Below are positions 51,026-59,820 of a stretch of 64,000 nucleotides of DNA, one piece after another. The position numbers were made by a program, and so were the translations under genes. The stretch's first letter is position 1. Each line of letters starts with the position of its first letter. A model generated the notes under the pieces. That model searched no databases. It was not told where the DNA came from and saw only the letters and a program-made list of their open reading frames with translations. The stretch is from Hymenobacter profundi. Lineage in GTDB: Bacteria > Bacteroidota > Bacteroidia > Cytophagales > Hymenobacteraceae. Location of the stretch: NCBI RefSeq assembly GCF_019334315.1, contig NZ_JAHWGL010000004.1, forward strand, positions 1 to 64,000, written 5' to 3'.

Positions 51026-51107
51026 ATCCTTCCTGAGTAGGAGTGTTAAAAGTGGGTAATAAGTGCTCTATATTATATAGAAACGGGGAAAAGCTTGTTG
51101 CGGTTGG

Positions 51108-51542
51108 TTAATGACTGCCAGTACTGCCGTAGCCGCCCGTGCCGCGGGCTGTTTCGCTTAGCTCTTCGGTAGGTTCCCAGTCAATTACCTCATGGCGGGC
51201 TACTACTAGCTGTGCAATTCGCTCGCCGTCCTGCACTACGAAATCCGCGTCGGAGAGATTCACCAGTAGCACCTGAATTTCGCCCCGGTAGTCGGCATCA
51301 ATGGTGCCGGGGCTGTTCACGATGCCAATGCCGTGCTTGTAGGCCAGGCCACTGCGGGGCCGCACCTGCATTTCGTAGCCCACGGGTAGGGCCACAAACA
51401 AGCCAGTCGGGATAAGGGCGCGTTGCAAAGGTCGTAGCGTCACGGGTTCCGTAAGATTAGCCCGCACGTCGAGGCCAGCGGCGTGTGCTGTTTGGTAGGC
51501 AGGTAGAGGATGGTGAGAGCGGTTGATAACGGGAATCTGCAT
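51108..51542 (-). CDS. dut: Deoxyuridine triphosphatase (dUTPase)
   Basis: A 144-residue trimeric dUTPase that splits dUTP to dUMP and pyrophosphate, keeping uracil out of DNA and supplying dTMP synthesis. All five motifs are visible: HAAGLDVRA, the catalytic loop [10 protein letters not shown], the nucleotide-binding block [25 protein letters not shown] and the Gly-rich C-terminal arm [10 protein letters not shown]. The start at 51542 is fixed by a perfect -7 element only 5 bases upstream, which gives a leaderless mRNA. Its place inside a glycan and cell-wall cluster looks odd, but I know this order from other Bacteroidota. Confidence 0.97.
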   Translation of the reverse strand: MQIPVINRSHHPLPAYQTAHAAGLDVRANLTEPVTLRPLQRALIPTGLFVALPVGYEMQVRPRSGLAYKHGIGIVNSPGTIDADYRGEIQVLLVNLSDADFVVQDGERIAQLVVARHEVIDWEPTEELSETARGTGGYGSTGSH

Positions 51543-51546
51543 CGGG

Positions 51547-51554
51547 CAAAGGTA
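51547..51554 (-). promoter_or_regulatory. Bacteroidota -7 element for dut (leaderless)
   Basis: Reads TACCTTTG on the minus strand. Its last base is 5 bases before the ATG at 51542, so the transcript should start at about the A of the start codon. It lies between the flippase and dut genes, so dut has its own promoter. Confidence 0.6.
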
Positions 51555-51605
51555 GGAGGGTAGGGGCAAGAAGCCAGAACCTCATCCCGAAAGAACATTT
51601 AACAG

Positions 51606-53108
51606 TTACCTACCTAGTACGCGTTGCGGTTTCTCAATCAGCACAATCAGCCCAATGAAGGCTAGCGTGAGTAGCGCGTGAAAAGCATGTCCACTCCAGG
51701 TACCCGATAAGGGTAGCCACCAACTAACAGCGACTACCCCGCAAGCCACCAGCAACCACGTAAGCAGCCGCACCACAGGGTAGGGCACCGGAAAGTGACG
51801 TTCGCCGAGCCACCAGCATAGCGCCGCCATCATAAAATAGCAGGCCAGCGTGGCAATGGCCGAGCCCATATACCCCAGCACCGGAATGAGTAGGAAGTTG
51901 AGGACGATGGTAAGTACAGCGCCAGCAAATCCTATATAGGTGCCGTAGTAGGTTTTGTCGGTGAGTTTGAACCACACCGAGAGGTTCCAGTATACGCCCA
52001 AAAACAGGTTGGCCAGCAGCAGCACCGGCACCACGCTCAAGCCTTGCAGGTATTCGGGACTGCGCAGAAACACCCGCGCTACTAAGTCCACGTTCACGCT
52101 TACGGCAACGAACAGCACGGCGCAGCACAGCGTGAACCACTTGAGCACCAAGGCAAACGTGCGGGGTGAGTTTTTTTCGGTGCTCTGCGCGAAGAAAAAG
52201 GGCTCGGCCGCGTATTTAAACGCCTGAATAACCAAGCTCATCAGAATGGCAATTTTATAGCAGGCGCCGTAGATGCCTACCGCTGCCAAGCTGTCCTGAC
52301 CGGGGTAGAAGCCCTCAGGAAGCCACTTAGGCAGCAGAATGCGGTCCAGCGTCTCGTTCACCATCCCAGCTAGGCCCATCAGCATAATAGGGTAGGCGTA
52401 GCGGAGCAACGGCCGCAACGGCTCCAGGTTCAGGCGTGGGCGAATATCGAGCAACTCCCGGTACAGCAGCACCAGCGTGAAAGCGCTGGCTGCCAGGTTG
52501 GAAATGAACACGTATCCTACCCCCACCGTGGGGTCGTAGAGGCGGGCCACCAACGGCTGCAAGGCCGTTAGGTATTTCCCGGCCAGCACATCGGGGCAGA
52601 ACACGATGAAAAACAGGTTCAACCCGATGTTCAACAGGATGTTAGCCAATCGGATAGCCGCAAATTTCTTCGCCTTGTTCTCCAACCGTAGCCTGGCAAA
52701 TGGAATGGCCGCTACGGCATCCAGGCCCAGAATACAGGCTATCCAGACGGCGTACCGCTCGTGGCCGGGGGGTAGGGAGAGCAGGCTCATCAGCGGCCGG
52801 GCCAGCAAAGCCAACCCTACCGTAAATACGGCGCTGGTGAGCAGTAACAGCGTCATCACACGGTCGTACAGCTCTTGGCGGTCGGTGCCGGGGCGGTTGG
52901 CAAACCGGAAAAATGTGGTTTCCATGCCGTAGGTGAATACCACATTCAGGAACGATACGTAGGCAAACAACCCCGTAACAATGCCATACTGCGCTGCCAC
53001 AAACCGGGCTGTATACACGGGTACCAGCAGCGTATTCAGTACCCGCCCTACAATACTACTCACGCCGTACACGGCCGTCTGGCCCGCCAGCTTTTTAGCT
53101 ATACTCAC
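51606..53108 (-). CDS. Oligosaccharide flippase (Wzx/MOP superfamily)
   Basis: A 500-residue polytopic membrane protein with about 14 helices. The opening KKLAGQTAVYGVSSIVGRVL, then LLVPVYTARFVAAQYG, is the usual first helix pair of polysaccharide flippases, and ETTFFRFAN resembles the Wzx family. It would flip a lipid-linked oligosaccharide across the inner membrane. The gene is the first of the cluster flippase-dut-nucleotidyltransferase-TPR-DUF4292-EnvC on the minus strand, 63 bases ahead of dut. It differs from the flippase at 22072-23358. Confidence 0.9.
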   Translation of the reverse strand: MSIAKKLAGQTAVYGVSSIVGRVLNTLLVPVYTARFVAAQYGIVTGLFAYVSFLNVVFTYGMETTFFRFANRPGTDRQELYDRVMTLLLLTSAVFTVGLALLARPLMSLLSLPPGHERYAVWIACILGLDAVAAIPFARLRLENKAKKFAAIRLANILLNIGLNLFFIVFCPDVLAGKYLTALQPLVARLYDPTVGVGYVFISNLAASAFTLVLLYRELLDIRPRLNLEPLRPLLRYAYPIMLMGLAGMVNETLDRILLPKWLPEGFYPGQDSLAAVGIYGACYKIAILMSLVIQAFKYAAEPFFFAQSTEKNSPRTFALVLKWFTLCCAVLFVAVSVNVDLVARVFLRSPEYLQGLSVVPVLLLANLFLGVYWNLSVWFKLTDKTYYGTYIGFAGAVLTIVLNFLLIPVLGYMGSAIATLACYFMMAALCWWLGERHFPVPYPVVRLLTWLLVACGVVAVSWWLPLSGTWSGHAFHALLTLAFIGLIVLIEKPQRVLGR

Positions 53109-53144
53109 GGAGTGAAATGGTAAATGATGAAATAGAGAGCAAAT

Positions 53145-53233
53145 AGTGAGATGGTGAATTTGACGTACTATCTGCGCAACTGGCGCGCACTGCGCCAGTA
53201 GTACTCGCAGAACGTCGAGCTCACCATCTCACT
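53145..53233. repeat. Palindromic intergenic element
   Basis: Outer arms 53145-53166 (AGTGAGATGGTGAATTTGAC...) and 53212-53233 are reverse complements with three mismatches over 22 bases. Inside are CTGCG/CGCAG and the strong inner hairpin TGGCGC...GCGCCA. The outer flank resembles that of the repeats at the window start and at 28814-28975. It spans the gap between the enoyl-CoA hydratase and flippase genes. Confidence 0.75.
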
Positions 53234-53235
53234 AC

Positions 53236-54027
53236 TTACTCACCCGTGAATGCCGCCGGGCGCTTTTCCAGAAAGGCCTGGGTACCCTCGCGGAAGTCAG
53301 CAGAGCCGCAGCAACGGCCAAAGAGGTTGGCCTCCGTCTGGTAGCCGTGGCGCTCTTGGTCGTAGGCCGCATTCACGCAGTCGATGATCATGCCGATGGC
53401 CAGCGGCGCTTTGCTCAGAATCTTGCCCAGCAACTGCTCGCAGAAGGGTAGCAGCTCCGCCAACGGGACTACATGGTTCACGAGGCCTATGCGTAGCGCT
53501 TCATCGGCTTTCACTTGGTCGGTGGTCATCAGCAGTTCCAGCGCTTTGCCTTTGCCGATGAGCTGGGCCAGCCGTTGCGTACCACCGTATCCCGGAATCA
53601 GGCCCAGGTTGGCTTCGGGCTGCCCGAAGCGGGCGTTTTCGGAGGCCACACGCAGATGGCAGGCCATGGCCAGCTCGCAGCCGCCACCCAGCGCAAAGCC
53701 ATTCACAGCGGCAATAACCGGCTTGGAGCTTTCCTCAATCAGGCAAAATACCTCCTGGCCCTTCTCGGCCATACGGCGCCCTACTATCTCGTTCAGCTCG
53801 GCCAACTCGGCAATATCGGCGCCGGCCACAAAGGCTTTGTCGCCGCTACCCGTCAGGATGATGCCGCGCACCGCTTGCGCATCCAGGGCATACTGCATGG
53901 CTTGGCGGATTTCCTCAATAGTAGCCGCGTTCAGCGCGTTCAGCTTGGTAGGGCGGTTCAAAGTAATGCGCAGGATGCCGGAAACGGAATCCTGTTGCAA
54001 CAACAGATTATGAAAAAGAGGAACCAT
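53236..54027 (-). CDS. Enoyl-CoA hydratase/isomerase family protein
   Basis: A 263-residue crotonase-fold enzyme. Both catalytic glutamates of enoyl-CoA hydratase are present: Glu118 in GFALGGGCELAMACH and Glu138 in FGQPEANLGLIPG, spaced by 20 as in rat mitochondrial hydratase. The oxyanion-hole region KAFVAGADIAEL is also typical. It would add water to trans-2-enoyl-CoA in fatty-acid or amino-acid breakdown. It is a single gene with its own promoter, so the pathway cannot be fixed from neighbours. Confidence 0.95.
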   Translation of the reverse strand: MVPLFHNLLLQQDSVSGILRITLNRPTKLNALNAATIEEIRQAMQYALDAQAVRGIILTGSGDKAFVAGADIAELAELNEIVGRRMAEKGQEVFCLIEESSKPVIAAVNGFALGGGCELAMACHLRVASENARFGQPEANLGLIPGYGGTQRLAQLIGKGKALELLMTTDQVKADEALRIGLVNHVVPLAELLPFCEQLLGKILSKAPLAIGMIIDCVNAAYDQERHGYQTEANLFGRCCGSADFREGTQAFLEKRPAAFTGE

Positions 54028-54065
54028 AGAGCCGTAACAAAATAGAAGATCAAAAGTCGAGCAGG

Positions 54066-54073
54066 CAAAGATA
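54066..54073 (-). promoter_or_regulatory. Bacteroidota -7 element for the enoyl-CoA hydratase gene
   Basis: Reads TATCTTTG on the minus strand, a perfect TAnnTTTG match, 38 bases before the ATG at 54027. Confidence 0.55.
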
Positions 54074-54235
54074 AAGTAAAAGCGCGGGGCCTGTTTTGTC
54101 CGGCCTGCGGGTCCGCAATAACCCGAAATCGGTTAGGCAACCAATTGATACTGAATTATAAATGAAAAGATATATTGAAAAGTATATTTACTTTGTGCTA
54201 TTCCTGTCCATTTATTCACCAAAACAATAGGCTAC

Positions 54236-54661
54236 ATGGGTTTCTTCTCTGAGTTTAAAACGTTCGTAGCGAAAGGCAACGTGCTGGATCTGGCAGTCGG
54301 TGTCATCATTGGCGCCGCCTTCGGTAAGATCGTCACTTCACTGACCGAGGACATCATCATGCCGATTATCAGTCTGGCTACGGGCGATATAGATTTCAAG
54401 GAGTGGTACATTCCGTTGGATGGGAAAAGCTACGCCAATCTGGAAGCAGCCAAGGCAGCCAAGGCGGCTACCGTAAATGTGGGCCTGTTTTTGAATGCCG
54501 TTATCTACTTTTTTATCATTGCGTTCTGCGTGTTTCTGATTGTCCGCTTTGCCAATCGATTTAAAGCACCCACTGTGGTAGAAGTGAAGCCGGACCCAAC
54601 GCCGAGCAAAGAAGAAATATTACTTACCGAAATTCGCGACGCCTTGCGTAGCCGCGCATAG
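54236..54661 (+). CDS. mscL: Large-conductance mechanosensitive channel MscL
   Basis: A 141-residue MscL that opens a wide pore under membrane tension to release solutes on osmotic down-shock. The opening GFFSEFKTFVAKGNVLDLAV and the first helix with GVIIGAAFGKIVTSLTEDII carry the Gly/Ala packing pattern of the gate; the second helix is NAVIYFFIIAFCVFLIVRF. The C-terminal helix (EEILLTEIRDALRSRA) ends it. The periplasmic loop is longer than in E. coli, with an Ala/Lys repeat (AAKAAKAAT). Stand-alone gene with a terminator after it. Confidence 0.97.
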   Translation: MGFFSEFKTFVAKGNVLDLAVGVIIGAAFGKIVTSLTEDIIMPIISLATGDIDFKEWYIPLDGKSYANLEAAKAAKAATVNVGLFLNAVIYFFIIAFCVFLIVRFANRFKAPTVVEVKPDPTPSKEEILLTEIRDALRSRA

Positions 54662-54681
54662 CGGCGAGAGTGGTCTACTGA

Positions 54682-54726
54682 GCAGCCGGTTACCAAGCTC
54701 GTAAGGCTTGTACACCGGCTGCTTTG
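54682..54726 (+). terminator. Terminator-like hairpin after mscL
   Basis: GCAGCCGGTTACCAAGC pairs with GCTTGTACACCGGCTGC (two mismatches) around a 7-base loop and is followed by TTTG. It supports ATG 54732, not an earlier TTG, as the start of the next gene. Confidence 0.65.
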
Positions 54727-54731
54727 TGTAT

Positions 54732-55724
54732 ATGATAGTTTGTTTCCGTCCTGTTTTGTCCTTTGTCCTCCGAGTTGTCCTCTTACTGCTGCTTTTGCTA
54801 CCGACTATCGGTCAGGCGCAGACCATGCCGCGCCGCATTGCCCTTGAACCCTACAAGCTGTCCACTGAAATCGACACGGCCCGCGGCTGGCGGCGCGGTG
54901 GCGCCGGTTCCATTAATCTCAGCCAGGTAAGCCTCAACAACTGGGCGGCTGGTGGACAAAGCTCCCTGTCGCTGCTGGGTATTGGCAACGTGTACGCGCA
55001 TTTCCGGGGCGAGAAACACACGTTTGCGGCGGCTGTCGATCTGGTGTATGGATTGTTGAAGGCTGGCCCGGCCAAGATGCGCAAAAGCGACGACCGGCTG
55101 GAAATGAACATTCGCTACGCCCGGCAGTATTCCAACAAGTGGTCGTACGCTACGCAAGTCAATATCAAAACCCAGCTCACTCCTACCAAGTCCAATGAAA
55201 TTCGTGATTCGCTGACTTCCCGATTTTTCGCGCCCGCGTACATTCTGGCGTCGGCAGGCTGGGAGTACAAGCCGGTTGAGTACATCTCCGTCCTATTATC
55301 GCCCGCTACCGGCAAGTTTACGGTGGTCAATAGCCAGCGCCTGGCTGATTACGGCGCCTTTGGGGTGCAAGGTGCGCGCCGCGACGCCGACGGACGCCTG
55401 GTGCGCGGAACCGGCAAGCTGTTTCGGGCCGAGGTGGGGGGTTATATGAATGCCCGAATGGTGAAAACCATTCTACCCAACGTTTCCTACCAAACCCGGC
55501 TGGAACTATTCAGCAACTACTTCCACAACCCGCAAAACGTTGATGTATACTGGACCAATCTGCTTGATTGCAAAGTCAACAAGTTTATCAGCGCCAACGT
55601 AGCCACTATTCTGATGTACGACGACGATATTCCCGTACCCATTGGTGATGGCACCACGGGCGAAAAAGGGCGTCGTATTCAGTTCAAAGAAACCCTAGGT
55701 ATTGGCCTGACTTACAAGTTCTAG
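54732..55724 (+). CDS. DUF3078 family exported/outer-membrane protein
   Basis: A 330-residue protein with a signal peptide (VVLLLLLLLPTIGQAQ). The mature part begins with the DUF3078 pattern GAGSINLSQVSLNNWAAGGQSSLS and goes on as alternating beta strands (YARQYSNKWSYATQVNIKTQ; ISVLLSPATGKFTVV; KFISANVATILMYDDD), ending in Phe (LTYKF), a usual barrel-protein terminus. It is probably a small outer-membrane beta barrel. DUF3078 is widespread in Bacteroidota and has no known function. It is unlinked to a recognisable pathway here. Confidence 0.9.
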   Translation: MIVCFRPVLSFVLRVVLLLLLLLPTIGQAQTMPRRIALEPYKLSTEIDTARGWRRGGAGSINLSQVSLNNWAAGGQSSLSLLGIGNVYAHFRGEKHTFAAAVDLVYGLLKAGPAKMRKSDDRLEMNIRYARQYSNKWSYATQVNIKTQLTPTKSNEIRDSLTSRFFAPAYILASAGWEYKPVEYISVLLSPATGKFTVVNSQRLADYGAFGVQGARRDADGRLVRGTGKLFRAEVGGYMNARMVKTILPNVSYQTRLELFSNYFHNPQNVDVYWTNLLDCKVNKFISANVATILMYDDDIPVPIGDGTTGEKGRRIQFKETLGIGLTYKF

Positions 55725-55751
55725 GGCTGAACTAAAGTGAGAAGGTAGGGG

Positions 55752-55781
55752 TTGTCGTACCAATCAAAAAGCGGTATCTTA
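55752..55781 (+). promoter_or_regulatory. Candidate promoter for the gene at 55819
   Basis: TTG at 55752 and TATCTTAG at 55774-55781 (one base off TAnnTTTG) with 19 bases between, about 37 bases before the ATG. Confidence 0.45.
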
Positions 55782-55818
55782 GTTGCTTGCCGCCCATAGT
55801 CCCTTAATACGCTGCTGC

Positions 55819-56265
55819 ATGAAGCACTTTTTTGTCTGCCTAAGCTTGTTGCTCCTCACGTCCTTGGCTCAGCAAGCCATGGCTCAGGCCACACTGGCTA
55901 CCCGCAAATCGTTGGTTAGCGATGAGCCCGCTACCCGGCGTAGTGGCAAAAAGAAGGCTTCCGATGCAGAGATTGCCCGTATGCAGCAACGTATGAGCAT
56001 GAACTCTGACGAGGCCAAGCGCGATAAGCAGATGGAAATTCTGGAAGCTCGTTCGGGTATGGGTTCCAATACCAGCTTCAGCCGTGGCAGTAGCTCTGCC
56101 CGCCAATACGATTCGCGCAACGGAGGTTTTACCGTCAAAAAATTCAAAACCAAAAACGTAGGCTCGCTACGCCAGAAACGCGGCCAGACCCACGCCGCCC
56201 CCGGCATCGACCCCAAAGGCAAGCCGCTGAAGCACAAGCATAAGAAAAGATTTTTGTTCTTTTAA
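55819..56265 (+). CDS. Small basic exported protein of unknown function
   Basis: A 148-residue protein with a signal peptide (FFVCLSLLLLTSLAQQAMAQ). The mature part is hydrophilic, rich in Lys, Arg, Ser, Met and Gln, with no visible fold; it contains DAEIARMQQRMSMNSDEAK and GSSSARQYDSRNGGF and ends with a very basic tail (KHKHKKRFLFF). I recognise no family. A plausible view is a disordered envelope protein that binds nucleic acid or LPS by charge, but this is only a guess. Own promoter and terminator flank it, so it is expressed alone. Confidence 0.75.
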   Translation: MKHFFVCLSLLLLTSLAQQAMAQATLATRKSLVSDEPATRRSGKKKASDAEIARMQQRMSMNSDEAKRDKQMEILEARSGMGSNTSFSRGSSSARQYDSRNGGFTVKKFKTKNVGSLRQKRGQTHAAPGIDPKGKPLKHKHKKRFLFF

Positions 56266-56289
56266 TTAGGAGCAGAAACACCCTAATTG

Positions 56290-56326
56290 AAAGCCCCTAC
56301 CACGCAGAAGTGGTAGGGGCTTTTTT
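56290..56326 (+). terminator. Terminator after the 148-aa gene
   Basis: AAAGCCCCTACCAC pairs perfectly with GTGGTAGGGGCTTT around a 6-base loop, followed by a T-run, 24 bases after the stop codon. Confidence 0.92.
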
Positions 56327-56408
56327 GGCAAAAAATAGGGATATGGAGTATGAAATATCGACGGGTATTAACGTAAAGCCAATGAAGCTGTCTAGGAAGT
56401 AGGTTAGG

Positions 56409-56497
56409 TCGTCTTGCTGAGCAAAGTCGAAGCATCTCGCTGCGTCCCCTACCATCCAATGAAGCAATAATGTCTAGACGCCGCTCAGCAGGATAGT
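56409..56497. repeat. Degenerate copy of the GTCATGCTGAGC palindrome
   Basis: GTCTTGCTGAGC...AAGCATCTCGC on the left and GCTCAGCAGGATAG on the right resemble arms of the family at 661 and 16844, but pairing is poor. The rest of the gap 56266-56627 holds only two terminators. Confidence 0.4.
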
Positions 56498-56563
56498 CAA
56501 AGGAGTTTCTACACAGAGGAAGAGCAATCATGTAGAATATGATTGTTGGGAGAATCTAAACGC

Positions 56564-56600
56564 AAAACGCCCCCGGCTCCATAAGAGCCGGGGGCGTTTT
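56564..56600 (-). terminator. Terminator of the rimP-nusA-infB operon
   Basis: AAAACGCCCCCGGCT and AGCCGGGGGCGTTTT are perfect 15-base arms with a 7-base loop, 28 bases after the infB stop codon. Confidence 0.92.
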
Positions 56601-56627
56601 GTACTTGCTGAAAATCCAAGCAGTTGC

Positions 56628-59600
56628 TTACAGCGTCCGCTTGATTTCCTTTTCCTCGAAGCCTTCAATGATGTCGCCTTCTTGCAAATCATTGTAGCCT
56701 TTGATGCTGATACCGCACTCGTAGCCTTGGCGCACTTCCGATACGTCGTCTTTGAAGCGTTTCAGGGCCTGTACGTCGCCAGTATACTGCACGATGCCGT
56801 CGCGTACCACGCGCACTCGGGTATTCCGGTTGACAGAGCCCTCCGTCACCATACAGCCGGCAATGGTGCCTACCTTGGTGATGTTGAACACCTGACGTAC
56901 TTCCAGCGTAGCTACCGTCACCTCCTGCACCGTTGGGGCCAGCATGCCTTCCATGGCATCCTTCACCTCGTTGATGGCATTGTAGATGATAGAGTACAGA
57001 CGGATATCGATCTGCTCCTGCTCGGCCAAGCGGCGGGCACTCTGCGAGGGCCGCACCTGGAAGCCGATGATGATAGCGTCGGAAGCCGATGCCAGCAACA
57101 CGTCCGATTCGGAAATCGCGCCTACCCCTTTGTTCAGGATATTCACGGCTACCTCCGGCGTGCTGAGTTTCAGCAGGGAGTCGGCCAGTGCTTCCACCGA
57201 GCCGTCCACGTCGCCTTTCACAATCACGTTCAGTTCTTTAAACGAACCGATAGCCAAACGACGACCAATCTCATCCAGCGTGATGTGCTTCTTGGTACGC
57301 ATGCTCTGCTCGCGAGCCAGTTGCTGACGCTGCGTAGCTAGTTCACGAGCGTCGCGCTCTGTGTCCATCACTACAATTTTGTCACCAGCTTGCGGGGCAC
57401 CAGTCAGACCAAGCACCTGCACCGGAGTAGCTGGGCCAGCTTTTTTCATCTTCTTGCCGCGGTGGTCTGTCATGGCCTTCACACGGCCGTAGTGCGGACC
57501 GGCCAGCACGATGTCGCCTACCTGCAACGTACCGGTTTGCACCAGCACGGTGGTTACGTAGCCACGGCCTTTGTCCAGAGAGGCTTCGATAACCGTACCT
57601 ACGGCATTGCGGTCGGGGTTGGCTTTCAATTCCAGCAGTTCCGCTTCGAGCAGCACTTTCTCCAGCAGATCGTCGATACCAATACCGGTTTTGGCCGATA
57701 CTTCCTGCGACTGATACTTACCACCCCATTCTTCTACCAGAATATTGATAGCCGACAACTCCTCCCGTACTTTCTCGGGGTTGGCGCCGGGCTTGTCAAT
57801 CTTGTTGAGCGCGATGATGATGGGTACACCAGCTGCCTGCGCGTGGTTGATGGCTTCTTTCGTCTGTGGCATTACCGAGTCGTCGGCAGCTACCACGATG
57901 ATGGCGATGTCCGTTACCTTGGCACCGCGGGCACGCATGGCCGTAAATGCTTCGTGACCCGGCGTATCAAGGAACGTAACTGGCTTGCCCGACTGCGTTT
58001 TCACCTCATAGGCACCAATGTGCTGGGTGATACCACCGGCCTCACCCTTAGCTACGCTCGCATCGCGAATGTAGTCTAGGAGCGACGTTTTACCGTGGTC
58101 GACGTGACCCATGATGGTAACAATCGGAGCACGGTCGCGGAGGTCTTCCGGATCGTCCACAATCTCCATCTCGGTCTCCTCTTCCTCCGCCGACAGGAAT
58201 TCCACGTCATAACCGAACTCATCGGCAATAACGGTAATGGCTTCCGCGTCGAGGCGCTGGTTGATGGATACGAACATGCCCATGCTCAGGCACACCTTAA
58301 TTACGTCGTTAACCGACGCGTCCATCAGCGAGGCTAGGTCGTTGGCCGAGATGAACTCGGTAACTTTCAGTGTCTTCGAGTCCAGCTCGTTTTGCTGACG
58401 CTGCAACTCGGTAGCTTCGGCCACACCAGCCCGCTTGTCGCGGCGGTATTTGGCGCGGTTACCGCGGCTGTTATTGTTGCTGTTGCCGCTAAGCTTCGCC
58501 AGGGTTGCTTTAATCTGCTCCTGGATCTGCTTATCGTTCTGCTCGGGCGTATTGGCTACGGCCGGACGAGCTGGCTGATTGCGGTTACCTTGGCCAGGAC
58601 GGTTATTGCCGCGCTGTTGATCGGGACGACCTCCACCGGTGCGGTTGCCTCCTTGTTGGCCTTGCTGGCCGGGCTGGTTCTGCCCGACAGTTCCACCACC
58701 AGGGGTAGGAATGCGCTGCCGCTTCTTTTTGTCCGCACCGATGCCGCTTTTCCGCACATCAGATGAAGCCACAGGCCGCCGGCCACCGCGTCGCGATGAG
58801 TCTACGGGTAGCTCAATTTTGCCCAGTACCGTGAGGCCTTTCAACTGATCGGCCTTCGCTACGATGGTTGAATCTTCTTCGGCTGGAGCCGTTGGAGCTG
58901 CGGAGGGCGTTTCCGGAGCTTTTGCTGAAGCAGCAGGAGTAACCGTAGCCGCTGGCGCAGCCGGGGCCGCGGGTGGAACCGGAGCAGGGGTAGCAGTAGG
59001 TGTCGCGGGTGTCGGAGTTGGAGCCGGAGCAACTGGGCGCGTTGGCGTAGTTACTACTGGTGCCGGTGCCGGTGCCGCCGGAGCGGGAGTAGGCGCAGCC
59101 GCTACAGGAACTGGTGCTGGCTGCGGAGCGGCCGGTGTTTTTTCCTGGGCGGATTGTGCTGGCGCTGGTGCAGGAGCAGCCGTCGGCTTGGGAGCTGGGG
59201 CTGGGACCGGCGTAGCGGCGGCGGGAGCAGGTGTCGGCGCAGCAGGTCGGGGTGGCACGGGGCGACCCTTGGCATCCAGCTCAATCTTACCCAACACCTT
59301 TAGCCCAGGCACGCGGGGTGCTTCGGGCTGGGCGGGAGCAGCAGGGACCGATGGCATAGCAGCCACCGGTACAGCCGCTGCGGGAGCAGGCTGCTCAGCG
59401 GGTTTGGGCGCAGCGGGTTGTTCGCTGGCCTTAGGAGCCGGAGCTGGCTCGGGTTTGGGCTGGACGGTTTCTTGCTCCGTCTGGCGCTTGGCCTGGCTGA
59501 GCTTGGCCGCCTCGATTTTATCCTGCACCGACGATTCGAAGGCCTTATTGAGCATGCGTACTTGCTCGGCCGTCAATTTCGTGGTCGGTTTATTATCGAT

Positions 59601-59699
59601 ATCAATGCCTTTTTCCGACAGAAAGTCCACAATCGTGGAAATTCCGACGTTCAGGTCTTTGGCCGCCTGATTCAGCCGTTTGGTTGCTGCTTCCGCCAT
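56628..59699 (-). CDS. infB: Translation initiation factor IF-2
   Basis: A 1023-residue IF-2, the GTPase that places initiator tRNA on the ribosome. The G domain starts at about residue 531 with [27 protein letters not shown] and [10 protein letters not shown] are the G3 and G4 motifs. Before it comes a long N-terminal part: an IF2-N type module at the start ([20 protein letters not shown]), then a Pro/Ala/Thr-rich disordered stretch (about 90-270), a Gln/Asn/Gly-rich stretch (about 345-395) and a second IF2-N module near 450. The ATG at 59699 keeps the first module. It is the last gene of the conserved rimP-nusA-infB set, 121 bases after nusA. Confidence 0.98.
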   Translation of the reverse strand: MAEAATKRLNQAAKDLNVGISTIVDFLSEKGIDIDNKPTTKLTAEQVRMLNKAFESSVQDKIEAAKLSQAKRQTEQETVQPKPEPAPAPKASEQPAAPKPAEQPAPAAAVPVAAMPSVPAAPAQPEAPRVPGLKVLGKIELDAKGRPVPPRPAAPTPAPAAATPVPAPAPKPTAAPAPAPAQSAQEKTPAAPQPAPVPVAAAPTPAPAAPAPAPVVTTPTRPVAPAPTPTPATPTATPAPVPPAAPAAPAATVTPAASAKAPETPSAAPTAPAEEDSTIVAKADQLKGLTVLGKIELPVDSSRRGGRRPVASSDVRKSGIGADKKKRQRIPTPGGGTVGQNQPGQQGQQGGNRTGGGRPDQQRGNNRPGQGNRNQPARPAVANTPEQNDKQIQEQIKATLAKLSGNSNNNSRGNRAKYRRDKRAGVAEATELQRQQNELDSKTLKVTEFISANDLASLMDASVNDVIKVCLSMGMFVSINQRLDAEAITVIADEFGYDVEFLSAEEEETEMEIVDDPEDLRDRAPIVTIMGHVDHGKTSLLDYIRDASVAKGEAGGITQHIGAYEVKTQSGKPVTFLDTPGHEAFTAMRARGAKVTDIAIIVVAADDSVMPQTKEAINHAQAAGVPIIIALNKIDKPGANPEKVREELSAINILVEEWGGKYQSQEVSAKTGIGIDDLLEKVLLEAELLELKANPDRNAVGTVIEASLDKGRGYVTTVLVQTGTLQVGDIVLAGPHYGRVKAMTDHRGKKMKKAGPATPVQVLGLTGAPQAGDKIVVMDTERDARELATQRQQLAREQSMRTKKHITLDEIGRRLAIGSFKELNVIVKGDVDGSVEALADSLLKLSTPEVAVNILNKGVGAISESDVLLASASDAIIIGFQVRPSQSARRLAEQEQIDIRLYSIIYNAINEVKDAMEGMLAPTVQEVTVATLEVRQVFNITKVGTIAGCMVTEGSVNRNTRVRVVRDGIVQYTGDVQALKRFKDDVSEVRQGYECGISIKGYNDLQEGDIIEGFEEKEIKRTL

Positions 59700-59820
59700 T
59701 CTATGCTCGCGAACGATACTCTTATCCAGTTGCAAAGTTACTATATTAAATCTTGTCAGCCGACGCTAAGTCGCGCCACTGGCGTGATTTAGCGTCTTTG
59801 CCGTACCGGCCGCCGCGCCC

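Noticed and set aside
56283..56531. 82-codon open frame on the minus strand
   Set aside because: Made from terminator and degenerate repeat sequence; no protein-like pattern.
58864..59670. Long Gly/Ala-rich open frame (268 codons) on the plus strand
   Set aside because: It is the antisense of the Pro/Ala-rich linker of infB; repetitive GC-rich codons keep the opposite frame open. No start context or family resemblance.
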